Source: Mikania micrantha
Taxonomy: Eukaryota; Streptophyta; Magnoliopsida; Asterales; Asteraceae
NCBI GenBank assembly: GCA_009363875.1
Contig: CM018690.1
Coordinates: 7,738,788-7,802,787 of the forward strand
DNA: 64,000 nt
Direction of reading: 5' to 3'
Shown here: one piece after another, positions 21,746 through 32,637 of the stretch
Layout of the letters: every line of letters begins with the position of its first letter
Numbering within the stretch: position 1 is the first letter of the stretch
Notes under the pieces: model-generated
What the model was told of the DNA's origin: nothing
What the model saw: the letters and a program-made list of their open reading frames with translations, nothing else
Database searches by the model: none
Position numbers and translations under genes: made by a program

Positions 21746-22666
21746 TGATTTTGAGCACAAAACGACTATCCGAATAACACAACGTTATTGTTTAAACACA
21801 GATCCTTCGTAAGAGGATTATCTACGCGAGTTCACGTATTTGATCATTCTGCAACAAACAAAGGTGCGTACACGGCCCCTTTCTTATTTTAAACTGTTTT
21901 GGGGGAGAAAACATGTGCAACAAACATTTTAGATACATATCACTTGCATGAGTTAGCTGTTTACATTATGTGACAACATAGCATTTAAAAGTCCTTACAC
22001 TTCGAACCGTTTAGTTTGCCGTAGCGCAAAGCGTGGTAGTTGGAAATAGATCTATTAGGTTTGACAAACCTCACTTGGTAGATGGGATCTACGCAGGTGT
22101 TTGACTGACCAAACACTCATTACTATTGTTTGTGCTAGACAATAGTGGCAAGGCAAAACATGCGATAGCATGCACTAGTCAGCTTCGGTGTCGACCACTT
22201 ATGTAAATAGTATATATGACTAGCTATCATGACTATGCAATGTGTGATTATGTTATCTGCAAACTTTATATTCAAACTGTGGTTTCAACATTTGTGAATG
22301 CTTAAACCTGTGTAATGCACCAACCTTTGTGTTGACTTGATTTACATGTTTTCTCAGGACGCTAAGGTGCACAAGAAAGCAGGCATGGACTAGGAGATTG
22401 AGTCGCATGCATGTCTTTACATTATAGTTATTTGGATTTGAACAATTTAGAACTTTGCATTGTAATTTACATTTTACAACTGTTATGTTTGTTATGGTTT
22501 TAAAACGCTTCTCAAACTTTGAAAACTTTGATGTTACAGTTTTAGACCAAAGTATGTTTTGAAATTCATATAGAGGTCTTCGTTATGTCTAATGATCTGA
22601 GATCCTGGTTTGTCACGTTCCCAAACGGTATGATTCCGTTAGTTGAAAATTGGGGGTGTGACAGAT

Positions 22667-22679
22667 TGGTATCAGAGCC
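22667..22679 (+). promoter_or_regulatory. Primer binding site of G2 (tRNA-iMet)
   Basis: TGGTATCAGAGCC lies three bases after the LTR end; perfect match to the initiator tRNA-Met complement. Confidence 0.95.
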
Positions 22680-22846
22680 ATTGGTTATAGCGAACTAGGT
22701 TTGCATTTGTAGACTTAGACTATAACTGTTAGACATTAGACAGGCATGTTTACACATATCACTTAGAAATTACATATGGCATTATGTGATAGACTTGCTT
22801 ACACATTCCATGGTGCTGCACTTACATACGGTATTATGTAACAGGC

Positions 22847-23473
22847 ATGGCATCTTCATCATACATATACATTGATGATTCGGAGGATGAGGAGCCAGTA
22901 GTTCCAGCACCACCATCATCACCAGCACCACCTATTCCATCTCCTCCACCATCTGAGAGATATGATTCAGATCCGGAGGAGGATCTGGAGGAGGATCCAT
23001 ATGAGGACCCGGAGGAGGATCCGGAGGAGGATCCGGATGAGGACCCGGATGAGGATCCGGAGGAGGAGCCAGTTGAGGGTACTCAGGAGATTCCTGCTGA
23101 GGGACCTTCTACTCATCCACCACTTACATTGGATGTTCCTGAGCCTAAGAGGAAACTGACTGACTCTGAGGAGATTGCCAAACTACGTGAGGACTTGTAC
23201 TGGGCTAATGATAGAATTGAGTACAATGTAAATGAAAGGCAAGATAACCTTGCCCACCTGGTTAATGAGATGCGAGATGAGATCATCCATTTGACTGATC
23301 GTCTCGAAGCTTCTGAGATCCGAGCTGAGATTCTGGAAGGCAGACTTGAAGCCTTGGAAGATTTGGTGGTCTCGGAGAATGAAGAGGAGGATGAAGAGAA
23401 TGAAGAGGAGGAAGGGGAGGAACCAGCACCAGTTGTTGATTCTGATCCTGAATCCACTATTGAGGATGATTGA
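22847..23473 (+). CDS. ORF0 of G2: intact acidic coiled-coil protein upstream of gag
   Basis: A 208-residue intact ORF between the primer site and gag. The N-terminus (MASSSYIYIDDSEDEEP) leads to a Pro/Ser stretch, then about 45 residues of (D/E)P(E/D)EDPEE repeats. Next come a basic patch (PEPKRKL) and a helical, heptad-like segment (IAKLREDLYWANDRIEYN ... IIHLTDRLEASEIRAEILEG), then a Glu-rich tail ending ESTIEDD. A diverged copy is in G1 and a close copy in G3, with the same order of parts. G2 lacks 18 nt (six codons) relative to G3, an in-frame change. No known enzymatic motif or membrane span. It could be an accessory or gag-related protein. The function is unknown. Confidence 0.75.
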   Translation: MASSSYIYIDDSEDEEPVVPAPPSSPAPPIPSPPPSERYDSDPEEDLEEDPYEDPEEDPEEDPDEDPDEDPEEEPVEGTQEIPAEGPSTHPPLTLDVPEPKRKLTDSEEIAKLREDLYWANDRIEYNVNERQDNLAHLVNEMRDEIIHLTDRLEASEIRAEILEGRLEALEDLVVSENEEEDEENEEEEGEEPAPVVDSDPESTIEDD

Positions 23474-23715
23474 TTTTATTTATTTTGTTTAAACTTATTA
23501 GGGGCGGGTTGTGTCCCTACATTAGAAGTTTGAAAACTTATGTTTTGATTTTGAAAGTATGGTACTCAAATCAGAGTATTATCTATTGAAAACTATTATT
23601 TACTGACAACAGTTGTGTTGATTTCTACATTACATGGTTGTTGTTTGTTGTATTGTTTACACATGTCACATTGGACTTTGATAATACTATAATGTTTCTT
23701 TTAATTAGGAAGATA

Positions 23716-24559
23716 ATGGCCGAGGGAACGTACAAATGACAGTTGCTGAGCTCAATGACTTGATTAATAACAGGGTCGCGGAGGCAATCGCGAACTACGT
23801 TCAGACACACACTACAGGGCCACAGGGTCCAGCAGGAGGATTGGTGAATCCACCGGTGTGCACATTCAAGATGTTCTTGGACTGTAAACCACATAACTTC
23901 AAAGGATCGGAGGGGGCCATTGGACTCCTTCGATGGATTGAGAAGGCTGAATCAGTGTTTGAAATGTGCAACTGCCCTGAGGAGAATAAGGTAAAGTATG
24001 CCACTGGAACGTTGGAGGGTCCAGCATTGACTTGGTGGAACTCGAATGTTCAGACTTTGGGCTTGGGTGAGGCCAACGCCTTAACCTGGAATGGATTCAA
24101 GACTTTAATGCAGGAGGAGTACTGTCCTCGCAGTGAGATGCAGAAATTAGAGGAGGAGTATTGGCACCTCAAGATGGAGGGGTCAAACATCGAGGAGTAC
24201 ACGACTCGATCTCATGAACTAGCCAGACTTCTACCTCACATGGCTACTCCCGCAAGCAAGTGGATAGAGAGGTACATCGGGGGATTGGTGCCTCAGATCC
24301 AGGGATTGGTCACTTCTGCAAATCCCACAACAATTCAACAAGCTGTTCGTTTAGCGCACCAATTAACTGATCAGGCAGTGTTACAAGGAACTCTGCCTAA
24401 ACGAACATCAGCTACTAAGGTAGGTGACCACAAGAGGAAGTGGGAGAGCAGCAACACCAAGAACTTCAACCAACAGCCGTTTCAGCAGAATCGAAGGCAG
24501 GATTCAAACAAGTCTTATCACAATTCGAATAGTGGTCAACAGTCGTCATCATCAGGGGG
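23716..24559 (+). pseudogene. Gag N-terminal and capsid region of G2, frameshifted
   Basis: The family start ATG lies at 23716, but one G is missing in the following GGG run (G3 has four G), so the frame breaks after four codons. An in-frame ATG at 23736 (MTVAELNDLI) could still start gag. The capsid core is intact: FKGSEGAIGLLRWIEKAE, ATGTLEGPALTWWNS, EEYTTRSHELARLLPHM, WIERYIGGLVPQIQGLV. The end is a Gln/Asn/Ser-rich linker that leaves frame at a GGGGG run (24555-24559), after which the zinc knuckles lie in the pol frame. A splice-acceptor-like TTAATTAG lies just before 23716. Confidence 0.8.
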
Positions 24560-27163
24560 TATATTGGTAAACACCCAAAGTGCAATAAGTGTGGATTTCA
24601 TCATGCGGGTAATCAGTGTGATAAAGTTAAGTGCCAACGGTGTGGTAAAGTTGGACATGCAGCTAAGGATTGCCGTGGGGAGTTGCAAAACAATTCCAAC
24701 AATCAGAATAATAATCAGAACAACGCACCGAAGGGTTGTTTTGAGTGTGGTAAGATGGGGCACTTTAAAAAGGATTGCCCACAACTCAAGAAAGGCGGGG
24801 ATAACAATGCAAATGGCAATGGCAACGGTAACGGCAATGGCACCAATAACAACAACAATAACAACAACAATGGTGCTAGGGGCAGGGCGTTTGTGATTGG
24901 AGGACGTCAAGCACGGGAGGATCCCAACATTGTTACGGGTACGTTCCTCTTAAATAATCACTATGCCTCTATGTTATTTGACACTGGTGCCGACCGAAGT
25001 TTTGTATCTACTTCACTTGCTAAGTTGCTAAATGTTAGTCCCACTGCCTTAGACAGTCCATACACTGTAGAATTAGCTGATGGCAAGTTAATTGTAGTTG
25101 AACAAATCCTTAAGGGATGTATACTTGATTTGATGGGACAGACATTGGAAATTGATTTGATGCCTATCACTTTAGGTAGTTTTGATGTAGTCATTGGCAT
25201 GGACTGGTTGTCCAAACACCAGGCGGAAATAGTATGCCATGAAAAGATCGTTCGTATACCTCTTTCGCATGGAGAGACATTGTATGTACAAGGCGAGAAG
25301 AGCAGTACGCCACTGCGTCTCATATCTTGTATGAAAGCACACAAATGTCTGCGGAAAGGTCATACGGCAGTTATAGCACTTATAACTGAAAAGTTTGTAG
25401 CTGAGAAGAAGATTGAAGACATTCTAGTAGTATGTGAATTTCCGGAAGTATTTCCAGAAGACTTACCGGGATTACCGCCTATCAGACAGGTGGAATTCCG
25501 AATCGATCTTACACCAGATGCAGCACCGATAGCAAGGGCGCCTTATCGACTTGCACCATCAGAGATGCAAGAGTTATCTACACAACTGCAAGAGTTGTTG
25601 GACAGGGGTTTCATACGACCTAGTTTTTCACCATGGGGAGCTCCAGTCTTATTTGTCAAGAAAAAGGACGGAACTTTCCGTATGTGTATCGATTACCGGG
25701 AACTTAACAAGGTTACTATCAAAAACCGGTATCCGTTACCCAGAATTGACGATCTGTTCGATCAATTGCAAGGTTCGAGTTACTACTCGAAGATTGATCT
25801 CAGATCGGGTTATCATCAACTAAGAGTTCAAGAAGAAGATATTCCGAAGACAGCATTCAGAACACGCTATGGCCATTATGAGTTCTTGGTCATGCCATTT
25901 GGGTTGACAAACGCTCCAGCTGTATTCATGGATCTCATGAATCGTGTTTGTAAACCTTACCTTGATAAGTTTGTCATTGTTTTCATTGATGACATTCTCA
26001 TCTATTCTCAGACCGAAGAGGAGCATGCTGAACATCTTCGATTGCTGTTGGAATTACTGAAACAGGAACAATTGTACGCTAAATTCTCAAAATGTGACTT
26101 CTGGATGCGAGAAGTACAATTCTTGGGTCATATAGTCAATGAAAAGGGCATACACGTTGATCCAGCAAAGATTGAAGCGATTAAGAATTGGGAAGCACCA
26201 AAAACTCCTACCGAGGTACGACAATTTCTTGGTTTGGCGGGTTATTACCGACGATTCATTGAGGGATTCTCAAAGATCGCTCAACCACTTACAGCTCTTA
26301 CGCACAAAGGAACGAAGTATAACTGGACGGATAAACAGGAAGCTGCATTCCAGTTATTGAAACAGAAACTCTGCAGTGCACCGATTTTGTCCTTACCGGA
26401 AGGGACGGAAGACTTTGTGGTGTATTGTGATGCATCTGCACAGGGTTTGGGATGTGTATTGATGCAACGTGATAAAGTGATTGCTTATGCTTCAAGGCAA
26501 CTACGACCACACGAAAAGAATTACACTACTCATGACTTGGAGTTAGGAGCAGTGGTTTTTGCTTTGAAGATTTGGAGGCATTACCTGTATGGAACTAAGT
26601 GTACCATTTACACTGATCATAAGAGTTTGCAACATATCTTTGATCAGAAGGAGCTGAATATGAGACAACGACGATGGGTTGAGTTGTTGAACGACTACGA
26701 ATGCGCGATTAAGTATCACCCGGGAAAAGCTAATGTGGTAGCCGATGCTTTAAGCAGAAAAGACACATCCACAAGACGGGTTCGCGCACTTATGATGACG
26801 ATACACACTGACTTACTTGACAAGGTACGCAGTGCTCAGCTCGAGGCCTTGAAAAAGGAAAACTTGGTACAGGAATCCTTGCGAGGAATGGAAGAACAAT
26901 TGGATGTTAAACCTGATGGAATTCATTATTTCATTAATCGACTGTGGATACCTTTGTATGGAGGTTTAAGGGAACTCGTGATGGATGAAGCGCACAAGTC
27001 CAGATATTCAGTCCATCCGGGATCAGACAAGATGTATCATGATTTAAAGGCACTATATTGGTGGCCTCACATGAAAGCTGATATTGCTAGATATGTTAGC
27101 AAATGTTTGACTTGTTCTAAAGTCAAAGTTGAATATCAGAAACCATCTGGTTTGCTGCAATAA
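24560..27163 (+). CDS. Gag zinc knuckles, protease, reverse transcriptase, RNase H and integrase N-terminus of G2
   Basis: One open frame of 867 codons. Order: three CCHC-type knuckles (CNKCGFHHAGNQC near 24581, CQRCGKVGHAAKDC near 24632, CFECGKMGHFKKDC near 24737); aspartic protease LFDTGADRSF (24975); RT with LPRIDDLFDQL, MPFGLTNAP and the catalytic FIDD (about 25982); RNase H (YCDASAQGLG, TDHKSL); integrase HHCC finger (H..H then CLTCSKVK). It stops at TAA 27161-27163 where CAA would be expected, just before the integrase core. G3 has the same TAA, so the stop was inherited. The proteins process the polyprotein, copy the RNA and begin integration; the core lies in the next entry. Confidence 0.9.
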   Translation, partial: YIGKHPKCNKCGFHHAGNQCDKVKCQRCGKVGHAAKDCRGELQNNSNNQNNNQNNAPKGCFECGKMGHFKKDCPQLKKGGDNNANGNGNGNGNGTNNNNNNNNNGARGRAFVIGGRQAREDPNIVTGTFLLNNHYASMLFDTGADRSFVSTSLAKLLNVSPTALDSPYTVELADGKLIVVEQILKGCILDLMGQTLEIDLMPITLGSFDVVIGMDWLSKHQAEIVCHEKIVRIPLSHGETLYVQGEKSSTPLRLISCMKAHKCLRKGHTAVIALITEKFVAEKKIEDILVVCEFPEVFPEDLPGLPPIRQVEFRIDLTPDAAPIARAPYRLAPSEMQELSTQLQELLDRGFIRPSFSPWGAPVLFVKKKDGTFRMCIDYRELNKVTIKNRYPLPRIDDLFDQLQGSSYYSKIDLRSGYHQLRVQEEDIPKTAFRTRYGHYEFLVMPFGLTNAPAVFMDLMNRVCKPYLDKFVIVFIDDILIYSQTEEEHAEHLRLLLELLKQEQLYAKFSKCDFWMREVQFLGHIVNEKGIHVDPAKIEAIKNWEAPKTPTEVRQFLGLAGYYRRFIEGFSKIAQPLTALTHKGTKYNWTDKQEAAFQLLKQKLCSAPILSLPEGTEDFVVYCDASAQGLGCVLMQRDKVIAYASRQLRPHEKNYTTHDLELGAVVFALKIWRHYLYGTKCTIYTDHKSLQHIFDQKELNMRQRRWVELLNDYECAIKYHPGKANVVADALSRKDTSTRRVRALMMTIHTDLLDKVRSAQLEALKKENLVQESLRGMEEQLDVKPDGIHYFINRLWIPLYGGLRELVMDEAHKSRYSVHPGSDKMYHDLKALYWWPHMKADIARYVSKCLTCSKVKVEYQKPSGLLQ

Positions 27164-28270
27164 CCAGAGATACCGATGTGGAAATGGGAACAGATTTCGA
27201 TGGATTTCATTACTAAGTTACCCCGTACACCGGGTGGTTGTGATACGATATGGGTAATTGTTGATCGATTAACGAAATCTGCACACTTCTTAGCAATCAA
27301 GGAAACCGACAAGATGGAGAAACTGACTCGTATTTACATCAAGGAAGTAGTAGCACGGCATGGCGTGCCAATTTCCATCATATCAGATCGAGATGTGCGA
27401 TTTACTTCAAACTTTTGGAAATCACTTCATAAGTCATTGGGAACTCGTTTGGATATGAGTACCGCATATCATCCACAGACCGACGGTCAAAGTGAACGTA
27501 CGATTCAAACGCTTGAGGATATGTTACGAGCTTGTGTAATTGACTTTGGTGATAGCTGGGAAAATCACTTACCGTTAGTGGAATTCTCTTACAACAATAG
27601 TTATCATACAAGTATTCAGGCAGCACCGTTTGAAGCTTTGTATGGTCGTAAATGTCGTTCACCAGTTTGTTGGGCTGAAATTGGTGACAGTCAGATTACA
27701 GGTCCTGAACTAGTGCATGAAACGACAGAGAAGATAGTTCAAATCCGGAACCGTATGGCAGCGGCCCGGGATCGACAGAAGAGTTATGCAGACAAACGTC
27801 GTAAACCATTGGAATTCCAAGTAGGAGACCGAGTTCTTCTAAAGGTATCACCTTGGAAAGGTGTGATACGATTCGGCAAGCGCGGAAAGCTTAGTCCACG
27901 TTACGTAGGACCTTTTGAGATCCTGAAAAGGATTGGTCCGGTTGCGTATCAACTCAAACTACCAGATGAACTCAGTGGAGTTCATGATGTCTTTCACGTA
28001 TCGAATTTAAAGAAATGTCTTTCTGATGAGACATTGATTGTACCATTGGAAGAAATACAAGTAGATGAACAGTTACGATTCATTGAAGAACCAGCAGAAA
28101 TCATGGACCGAGAGGTCAAACAACTTAAGCAAAGCAAGATTCCGATAGTCAAGGTTCGGTGGAATTCAAGACGTGGTCCTGAATTCACATGGGAACGGGA
28201 AGACCAAATGATGAAGAAGTATCCTCATCTGTTCAAAACAGCAACTACAAACACTGAGAGCGCATGTTAA
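27164..28270 (+). CDS. Integrase catalytic core and chromodomain-like tail of G2
   Basis: Continues the pol frame past the TAA. It holds the DDE triad: Asp in SMDFITKLP, Asp in IISDRDVRFTS, and Glu in DGQSERTIQTLED. A GPFEILKRIGP motif, HVSNLKKCL and the C-terminal chromodomain-like module (EEPAEIMDREVKQ, KVRWNSRRGPEFTWE, MMKKYPHLF) follow. This arrangement is characteristic of Tekay-clade chromoviruses, and the tail is thought to direct insertion into particular chromatin. It would need read-through of the TAA or help in trans. A start at ATG 27176 is possible but probably not natural. Confidence 0.85.
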   Translation, partial: PEIPMWKWEQISMDFITKLPRTPGGCDTIWVIVDRLTKSAHFLAIKETDKMEKLTRIYIKEVVARHGVPISIISDRDVRFTSNFWKSLHKSLGTRLDMSTAYHPQTDGQSERTIQTLEDMLRACVIDFGDSWENHLPLVEFSYNNSYHTSIQAAPFEALYGRKCRSPVCWAEIGDSQITGPELVHETTEKIVQIRNRMAAARDRQKSYADKRRKPLEFQVGDRVLLKVSPWKGVIRFGKRGKLSPRYVGPFEILKRIGPVAYQLKLPDELSGVHDVFHVSNLKKCLSDETLIVPLEEIQVDEQLRFIEEPAEIMDREVKQLKQSKIPIVKVRWNSRRGPEFTWEREDQMMKKYPHLFKTATTNTESAC

Positions 28271-28290
28271 ATTTCGGGACGAAATTTCCT

Positions 28291-28305
28291 TCAACAAGGG
28301 GATGA
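28291..28305 (+). promoter_or_regulatory. First (internal) polypurine tract copy of G2
   Basis: TCAACAAGGGGATGA lies about 20 bp after the integrase stop, in the same context as at 13892 in G1. Confidence 0.6.
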
Positions 28306-28776
28306 CGTGATGTTTCACACATCAACACTGCAAATTTCAAACTGTAAGCACAAACACTTTATTCAATTGGTTTTGTTATAAACATTTGTGCTACATTACA
28401 TTTTATACATTTTATGTGCTACATCTCATATGTTACATCTTATGGTAGTACATGCATGATTGGTTACACACAATTTGCTATGTGCGGGGTTGCATGGTAC
28501 AAACAGTTACAGACACTCACTATGTGTGAGGTTACACAGCACAGTATGATCAAACACAAACAGTCACAGTTAGGTGAACTAACTAGTGTACACGCAAACA
28601 GTCACATTTCACATTGAACGATCACACTTAGTTGTGATGTTGCAAGCATTAGATTTTGTGTGTGAGTACACGCAAGCACACGGAATGATCAAACCACACT
28701 AACACGTACGATTTAAACTCGTAAGTAGTTTCCTAACTACTCCTAGTAATTACTAATTTTCGGGACGAAAATTCTT
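28306..28776 (+). other. Spacer between the two polypurine tracts of G2
   Basis: Non-coding, CA/ACA-rich, about 470 bp; collinear with 13907-14363. Confidence 0.6.
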
Positions 28777-28791
28777 TCAACAAGGGGATGA
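28777..28791 (+). promoter_or_regulatory. LTR-adjacent polypurine tract of G2
   Basis: TCAACAAGGGGATGA ends at the base before the LTR start. Confidence 0.85.
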
Positions 28792-31700
28792 TGTGACAAT
28801 CCGATATTTTCGAATTAACCTAGTTAACCCCCGTAGGCCCAATTGTATCTTATGAGGCCCAATTGAATAGAAGTAGGCCCAATTGTATGTTATGAGGCCC
28901 AATTGAATAGAAGTAGGCCCAATTGTAAATAGGAGGCCCAAGGTAGGCCCAATGAGGCCCAAGGTAGGCCCAATTGTAAATATGAGGCCCAAGGTAGGCC
29001 CAATTGTATTTACGAGGCCCAAAAGGATTAATCTAGTTCAACAATGTTCTAAGTAGCCAATTAGTGACAATTCGGCAATTCGAATTAACTCCGTTAATTT
29101 TAGAATAAACCGAAATGTTATGTAATCGAACAAAACCAAACCTGAGGGATAGAATTAAACAAGATCAGTTTTAATAGGCTTAATTTGCAAGGATCAAGCT
29201 TGAAACTACTTAAAATTCACAATTTTGACTTTAGAAGTCAAAATTCGTAGGGTAGATCAAAGGGGTTTTTAAATTACACATCAATACATGGTTGCAAACT
29301 GAATTAAACATTCATGAATACCACATTGATGATAATAATCATTAACCAGTCGTTATTTTGCAATTAGTGATCAAATTAACTCCAAGGTTAAACCAAGAGG
29401 TTGAAACCGTTACTTATATCTCCATAATTCGTATAATTCGACCAAAAGTCTTGCAATTGAAATCACGGAACCTCTATTCGGCACTTTCAGAACATATCTT
29501 ATACCACAATTCGAAGCATCAAGCCGGATATTGAAGATTCGACCGAGAGTATAGCCGAAATCAGTCATTAGTCGATCTTTATCAAGATAACATCAAAACA
29601 GGTAATTCTTGACACCTACAACATCTAAAAGAGTCGACTAAAGGTTTCCCTATGTGTATTCTGGCTTTCAATATCGAATTGTATGAATTCCAGTTTTAGG
29701 GTTCTTAGTGTATAACGATTCGGGGGTTTCTTGTTTAAGAAGTTTAATAATCGAATTCAACCATACAGTTAGTTTCAGAATATGCCGATTAAGCAAAACC
29801 ATTGATCAATTGAGTTTCTTAACAACGAATTGATAGATTTTTAAATTCTAGGGTTCTTTGTTTGAACGATTTGGGGATTAGTGATCAAGTTGTTTTAAAA
29901 ATCAAATTGAATGTTATAGGAAGTTTCAGAAGGAGTCGAATAAGGTTAAACCTCAGTCAATTGTTGCTGTTATCAATGAATTGATAGAACTCGATCATTA
30001 GGGTTCATTATTGGGGTTGATTTGGGAATTTTGAATTGAATGAATTCGGAAATGAAATTAAGTATTACGGTTAGTTTCAGAAAGCTCCGAGAAAGGATAA
30101 CCCTATGTTAATTACATCTAACAACAACGAATTGTATGAATTCGGTTGTTAGGGTTCTTCAACATAAACGAGTTAGGGACTTTTAAGTCAAATGTGATCA
30201 ATAGTCAAAATTAGGAACACAGACAGTTTCGAAATCAGTGTTGTATTAAAAACCCTATGATTTTGCAAACTATTATTAGCGAATTCAGTCCAGTCGATTC
30301 AAGAGTTTTAGAACTTGAATTCGAAACGGGTAAACTCAATAGACCGGGTTATAGTGTATGATTTTGAAATTAAATCCATCTATAAGGTCGATTGGATCCC
30401 AGAAACAAAACTCAGTGGGTTTAGGTTCAATTGGATTCGAAATGGGGGGTTAATTGTGAATCATGTTGCGGTTAAGATCAAAAGGAAGGGAACCCGACTT
30501 GTGGATGCTTAAAAGGAGTTGAAAGCAATCCTTTAACAATTGTAAGTGCAGATCAGATGGTAGTGTGTGGGTGTTATGAAGTGGAGGTCGCGGGTTCGAT
30601 CCCGGCCTCTGCTGGTTTTTGGAGTTTTTAAATTTTGTTAGTAATTTATCATAACTCTTTCATTATAACTCCGTTTTGACTGGTTCAAGTTGCGTTGGAA
30701 CCATAACGGAATCCCGAATTATTTAAAATGATAAAATTCATATTTTTAACACGAAAACGTAATCGCGTATGATTACGCTTGTTTAAATAAAATCATAATC
30801 GATGATGTGATTTTATTAAACTATTTTAAAGTCACGCGTACTTCCGTATGCATACTTCTAACAAGTCAAACATACGTGTGTTGACACGTATGTGATTTTG
30901 AGCACAAAACGACTATCCGAATAACACAACGTTATTGTTTAAACACAGATCCTTCGTAAGAGGATTATCTACGCGAGTTCACGTATTTGATCATTCTGCA
31001 ACAAACAAAGGTGCGTACACGGCCCCTTTCTTATTTTAAACTGTTTTGGGGGAGAAAACATGTGCAACAAACATTTTAGATACATATCACTTGCATGAGT
31101 TAGCTGTTTACATTATGTGACAACATAGCATTTAAAAGTCCTTACACTTCGAACCGTTTAGTTTGCCGTAGCGCAAAGCGTGGTAGTTGGAAATAGATCT
31201 ATTAGGTTTGACAAACCTCACTTGGTAGATGGGATCTACGCAGGTGTTTGACTGACCAAACACTCATTACTATTGTTTGTGCTAGACAATAGTGGCAAGG
31301 CAAAACATGCGATAGCATGCACTAGTCAGCTTCGGTGTCGACCACTTATGTAAATAGTATATATGACTAGCTATCATGACTATGCAATGTGTGATTATGT
31401 TATCTGCAAACTTTATATTCAAACTGTGGTTTCAACATTTGTGAATGCTTAAACCTGTGTAATGCACCAACCTTTGTGTTGACTTGATTTACATGTTTTC
31501 TCAGGACGCTAAGGTGCACAAGAAAGCAGGCATGGACTAGGAGATTGAGTCGCATGCATGTCTTTACATTATAGTTATTTGGATTTGAACAATTTAGAAC
31601 TTTGCATTGTAATTTACATTTTACAACTGTTATGTTTGTTATGGTTTTAAAACGCTTCTCAAACTTTGAAAACTTTGATGTTACAGTTTTAGACCAAAGT

Positions 31701-31810
31701 ATGTTTTGAAATTCATATAGAGGTCTTCGTTATGTCTAATGATCTGAGATCCTGGTTTGTCACGTTCCCAAACGGTATGATTCCGTTAGTTGAAAATTGG
31801 GGGTGTGACA
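28792..31810 (+). repeat. LTR shared by G2 (3') and G3 (5')
   Basis: About 3.02 kb, almost identical to 19644-22663. It is followed directly by a primer site and a second internal region rather than by a target duplication, so it serves both elements. It contains the minisatellite (28831-29022), the tRNA-like box (B box 30593-30603) and the stem-loops up to 30892. Confidence 0.9.
28831..29022 (+). repeat. Minisatellite in LTR head, second copy
   Basis: Same AGGCCCAAT-type units as 19683-19875 with one or two base changes. Confidence 0.85.
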
Positions 31811-31813
31811 GAT

Positions 31814-31826
31814 TGGTATCAGAGCC
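31814..31826 (+). promoter_or_regulatory. Primer binding site of G3 (tRNA-iMet)
   Basis: TGGTATCAGAGCC, three bases after the LTR end. Confidence 0.95.
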
Positions 31827-31993
31827 ATTGGTTATAGCGAACTAGGTTTGCATTTGTAGACTTAGACTATAACTGTTAGACATTAGACAGGCATGTTTAC
31901 ACATATCACTTAGAAATTACATATGGCATTATGTGATAGACTTGCTTACACATTCCATGGTGCTGCACTTACATACGGTATTATGTAACAGGC

Positions 31994-32637
31994 ATGGCAT
32001 CTTCATCATACATATACATTGATGATTCGGAGGATGAGGAGCCAGTAGTTCCAGCACCACCATCATCACCAGCACCACCTATTCCATCTCCTCCACCATC
32101 TGAGAGAGATGATTCAGATCCGGAGGAGGATCTGGAGGAGGATCCAGATGAGGACCGGAGGAGGATCCGGAGGAGGATCCGGATGAGGACCCGGATGAGG
32201 ATCCGGAGGAGGAGCCAGTTGAGGGTACTCAGGAGATTCCTGCTGAGGGACCTTCTACTCATCCACCACTTACATTGGATGTTCCTGAGCCTAAGAGGCA
32301 ACTGACTGACTCTGAGGAGATTGCCAAACTACGTGAGGACTTGTACTGGGCTAATGATAGAATTGAGTACAATGTTCGGGAACTCTGGGATGCAAATGAA
32401 AGGCAAGATAACCTTGCCCACCTGGTTAATGAGAGGCGAGATGAGATCATCCATTTGACTGATCGTCTCGAAGCTTCTGAGATCCGAGCTGAGATTCTGG
32501 AAGGCAGACTTGAAGCCTTGGAAGATTTGGTGGTCTCGGAGAATGAAGAGGAGGATGAAGAGAATGAAGAGGAGGAAGGGGAGGAACCAGCTCCAGTTGT
32601 TGATTCTGATCCTAAATCCACTATTGAGGATGATTGA
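31994..32637 (+). pseudogene. ORF0 of G3, one-base frameshift
   Basis: Same protein as G2 ORF0 (start MASSSYIYIDDSEDEEP, end STIEDD). One C is missing near 32155 in the acidic repeat, which shifts the frame. The second half is open from about 32275. It keeps six codons (ending in RELWDA) that G2 lacks. The frameshift may be a sequencing error, because indels begin here and increase toward the gap. Confidence 0.7.

Larger units (their letters stand above)
19644..22663 (+). repeat. 5' LTR of Tekay-like element G2
   Basis: About 3.02 kb, from TGTGACAATCCGATATTT to GGGGGTGTGACA. Compared by eye with 28792-31810 it differs at only about ten positions, so G2 is young or the LTRs have been homogenised. 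The flanking bases on the left (GATAC) belong to the orphan block, so there is no target duplication. It contains a minisatellite at its head, a tRNA-like box and three stem-loops. Confidence 0.9.
22664..28791 (+). mobile_element. Tekay-like Ty3/gypsy element G2, nearly complete internal region
   Basis: Internal region of the best-preserved Tekay copy: primer site, ORF0, gag, protease-RT-RNase H-integrase with chromodomain-like tail, and two polypurine tracts, with LTRs 19644-22663 and 28792-31810. Lesions are few: a 1-bp loss near the gag start, a frame change at a G run in gag, and one TAA in integrase. Confidence 0.9.

Noticed and set aside
24549..24562. Classical -1 programmed frameshift signal at the gag G run
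   Set aside because: The frame shift is real, but A GGG GGT does not fit the X XXY YYZ slippery heptamer and the shift lies ahead of the zinc knuckles, not at the usual gag/pro border. A lesion is more likely.
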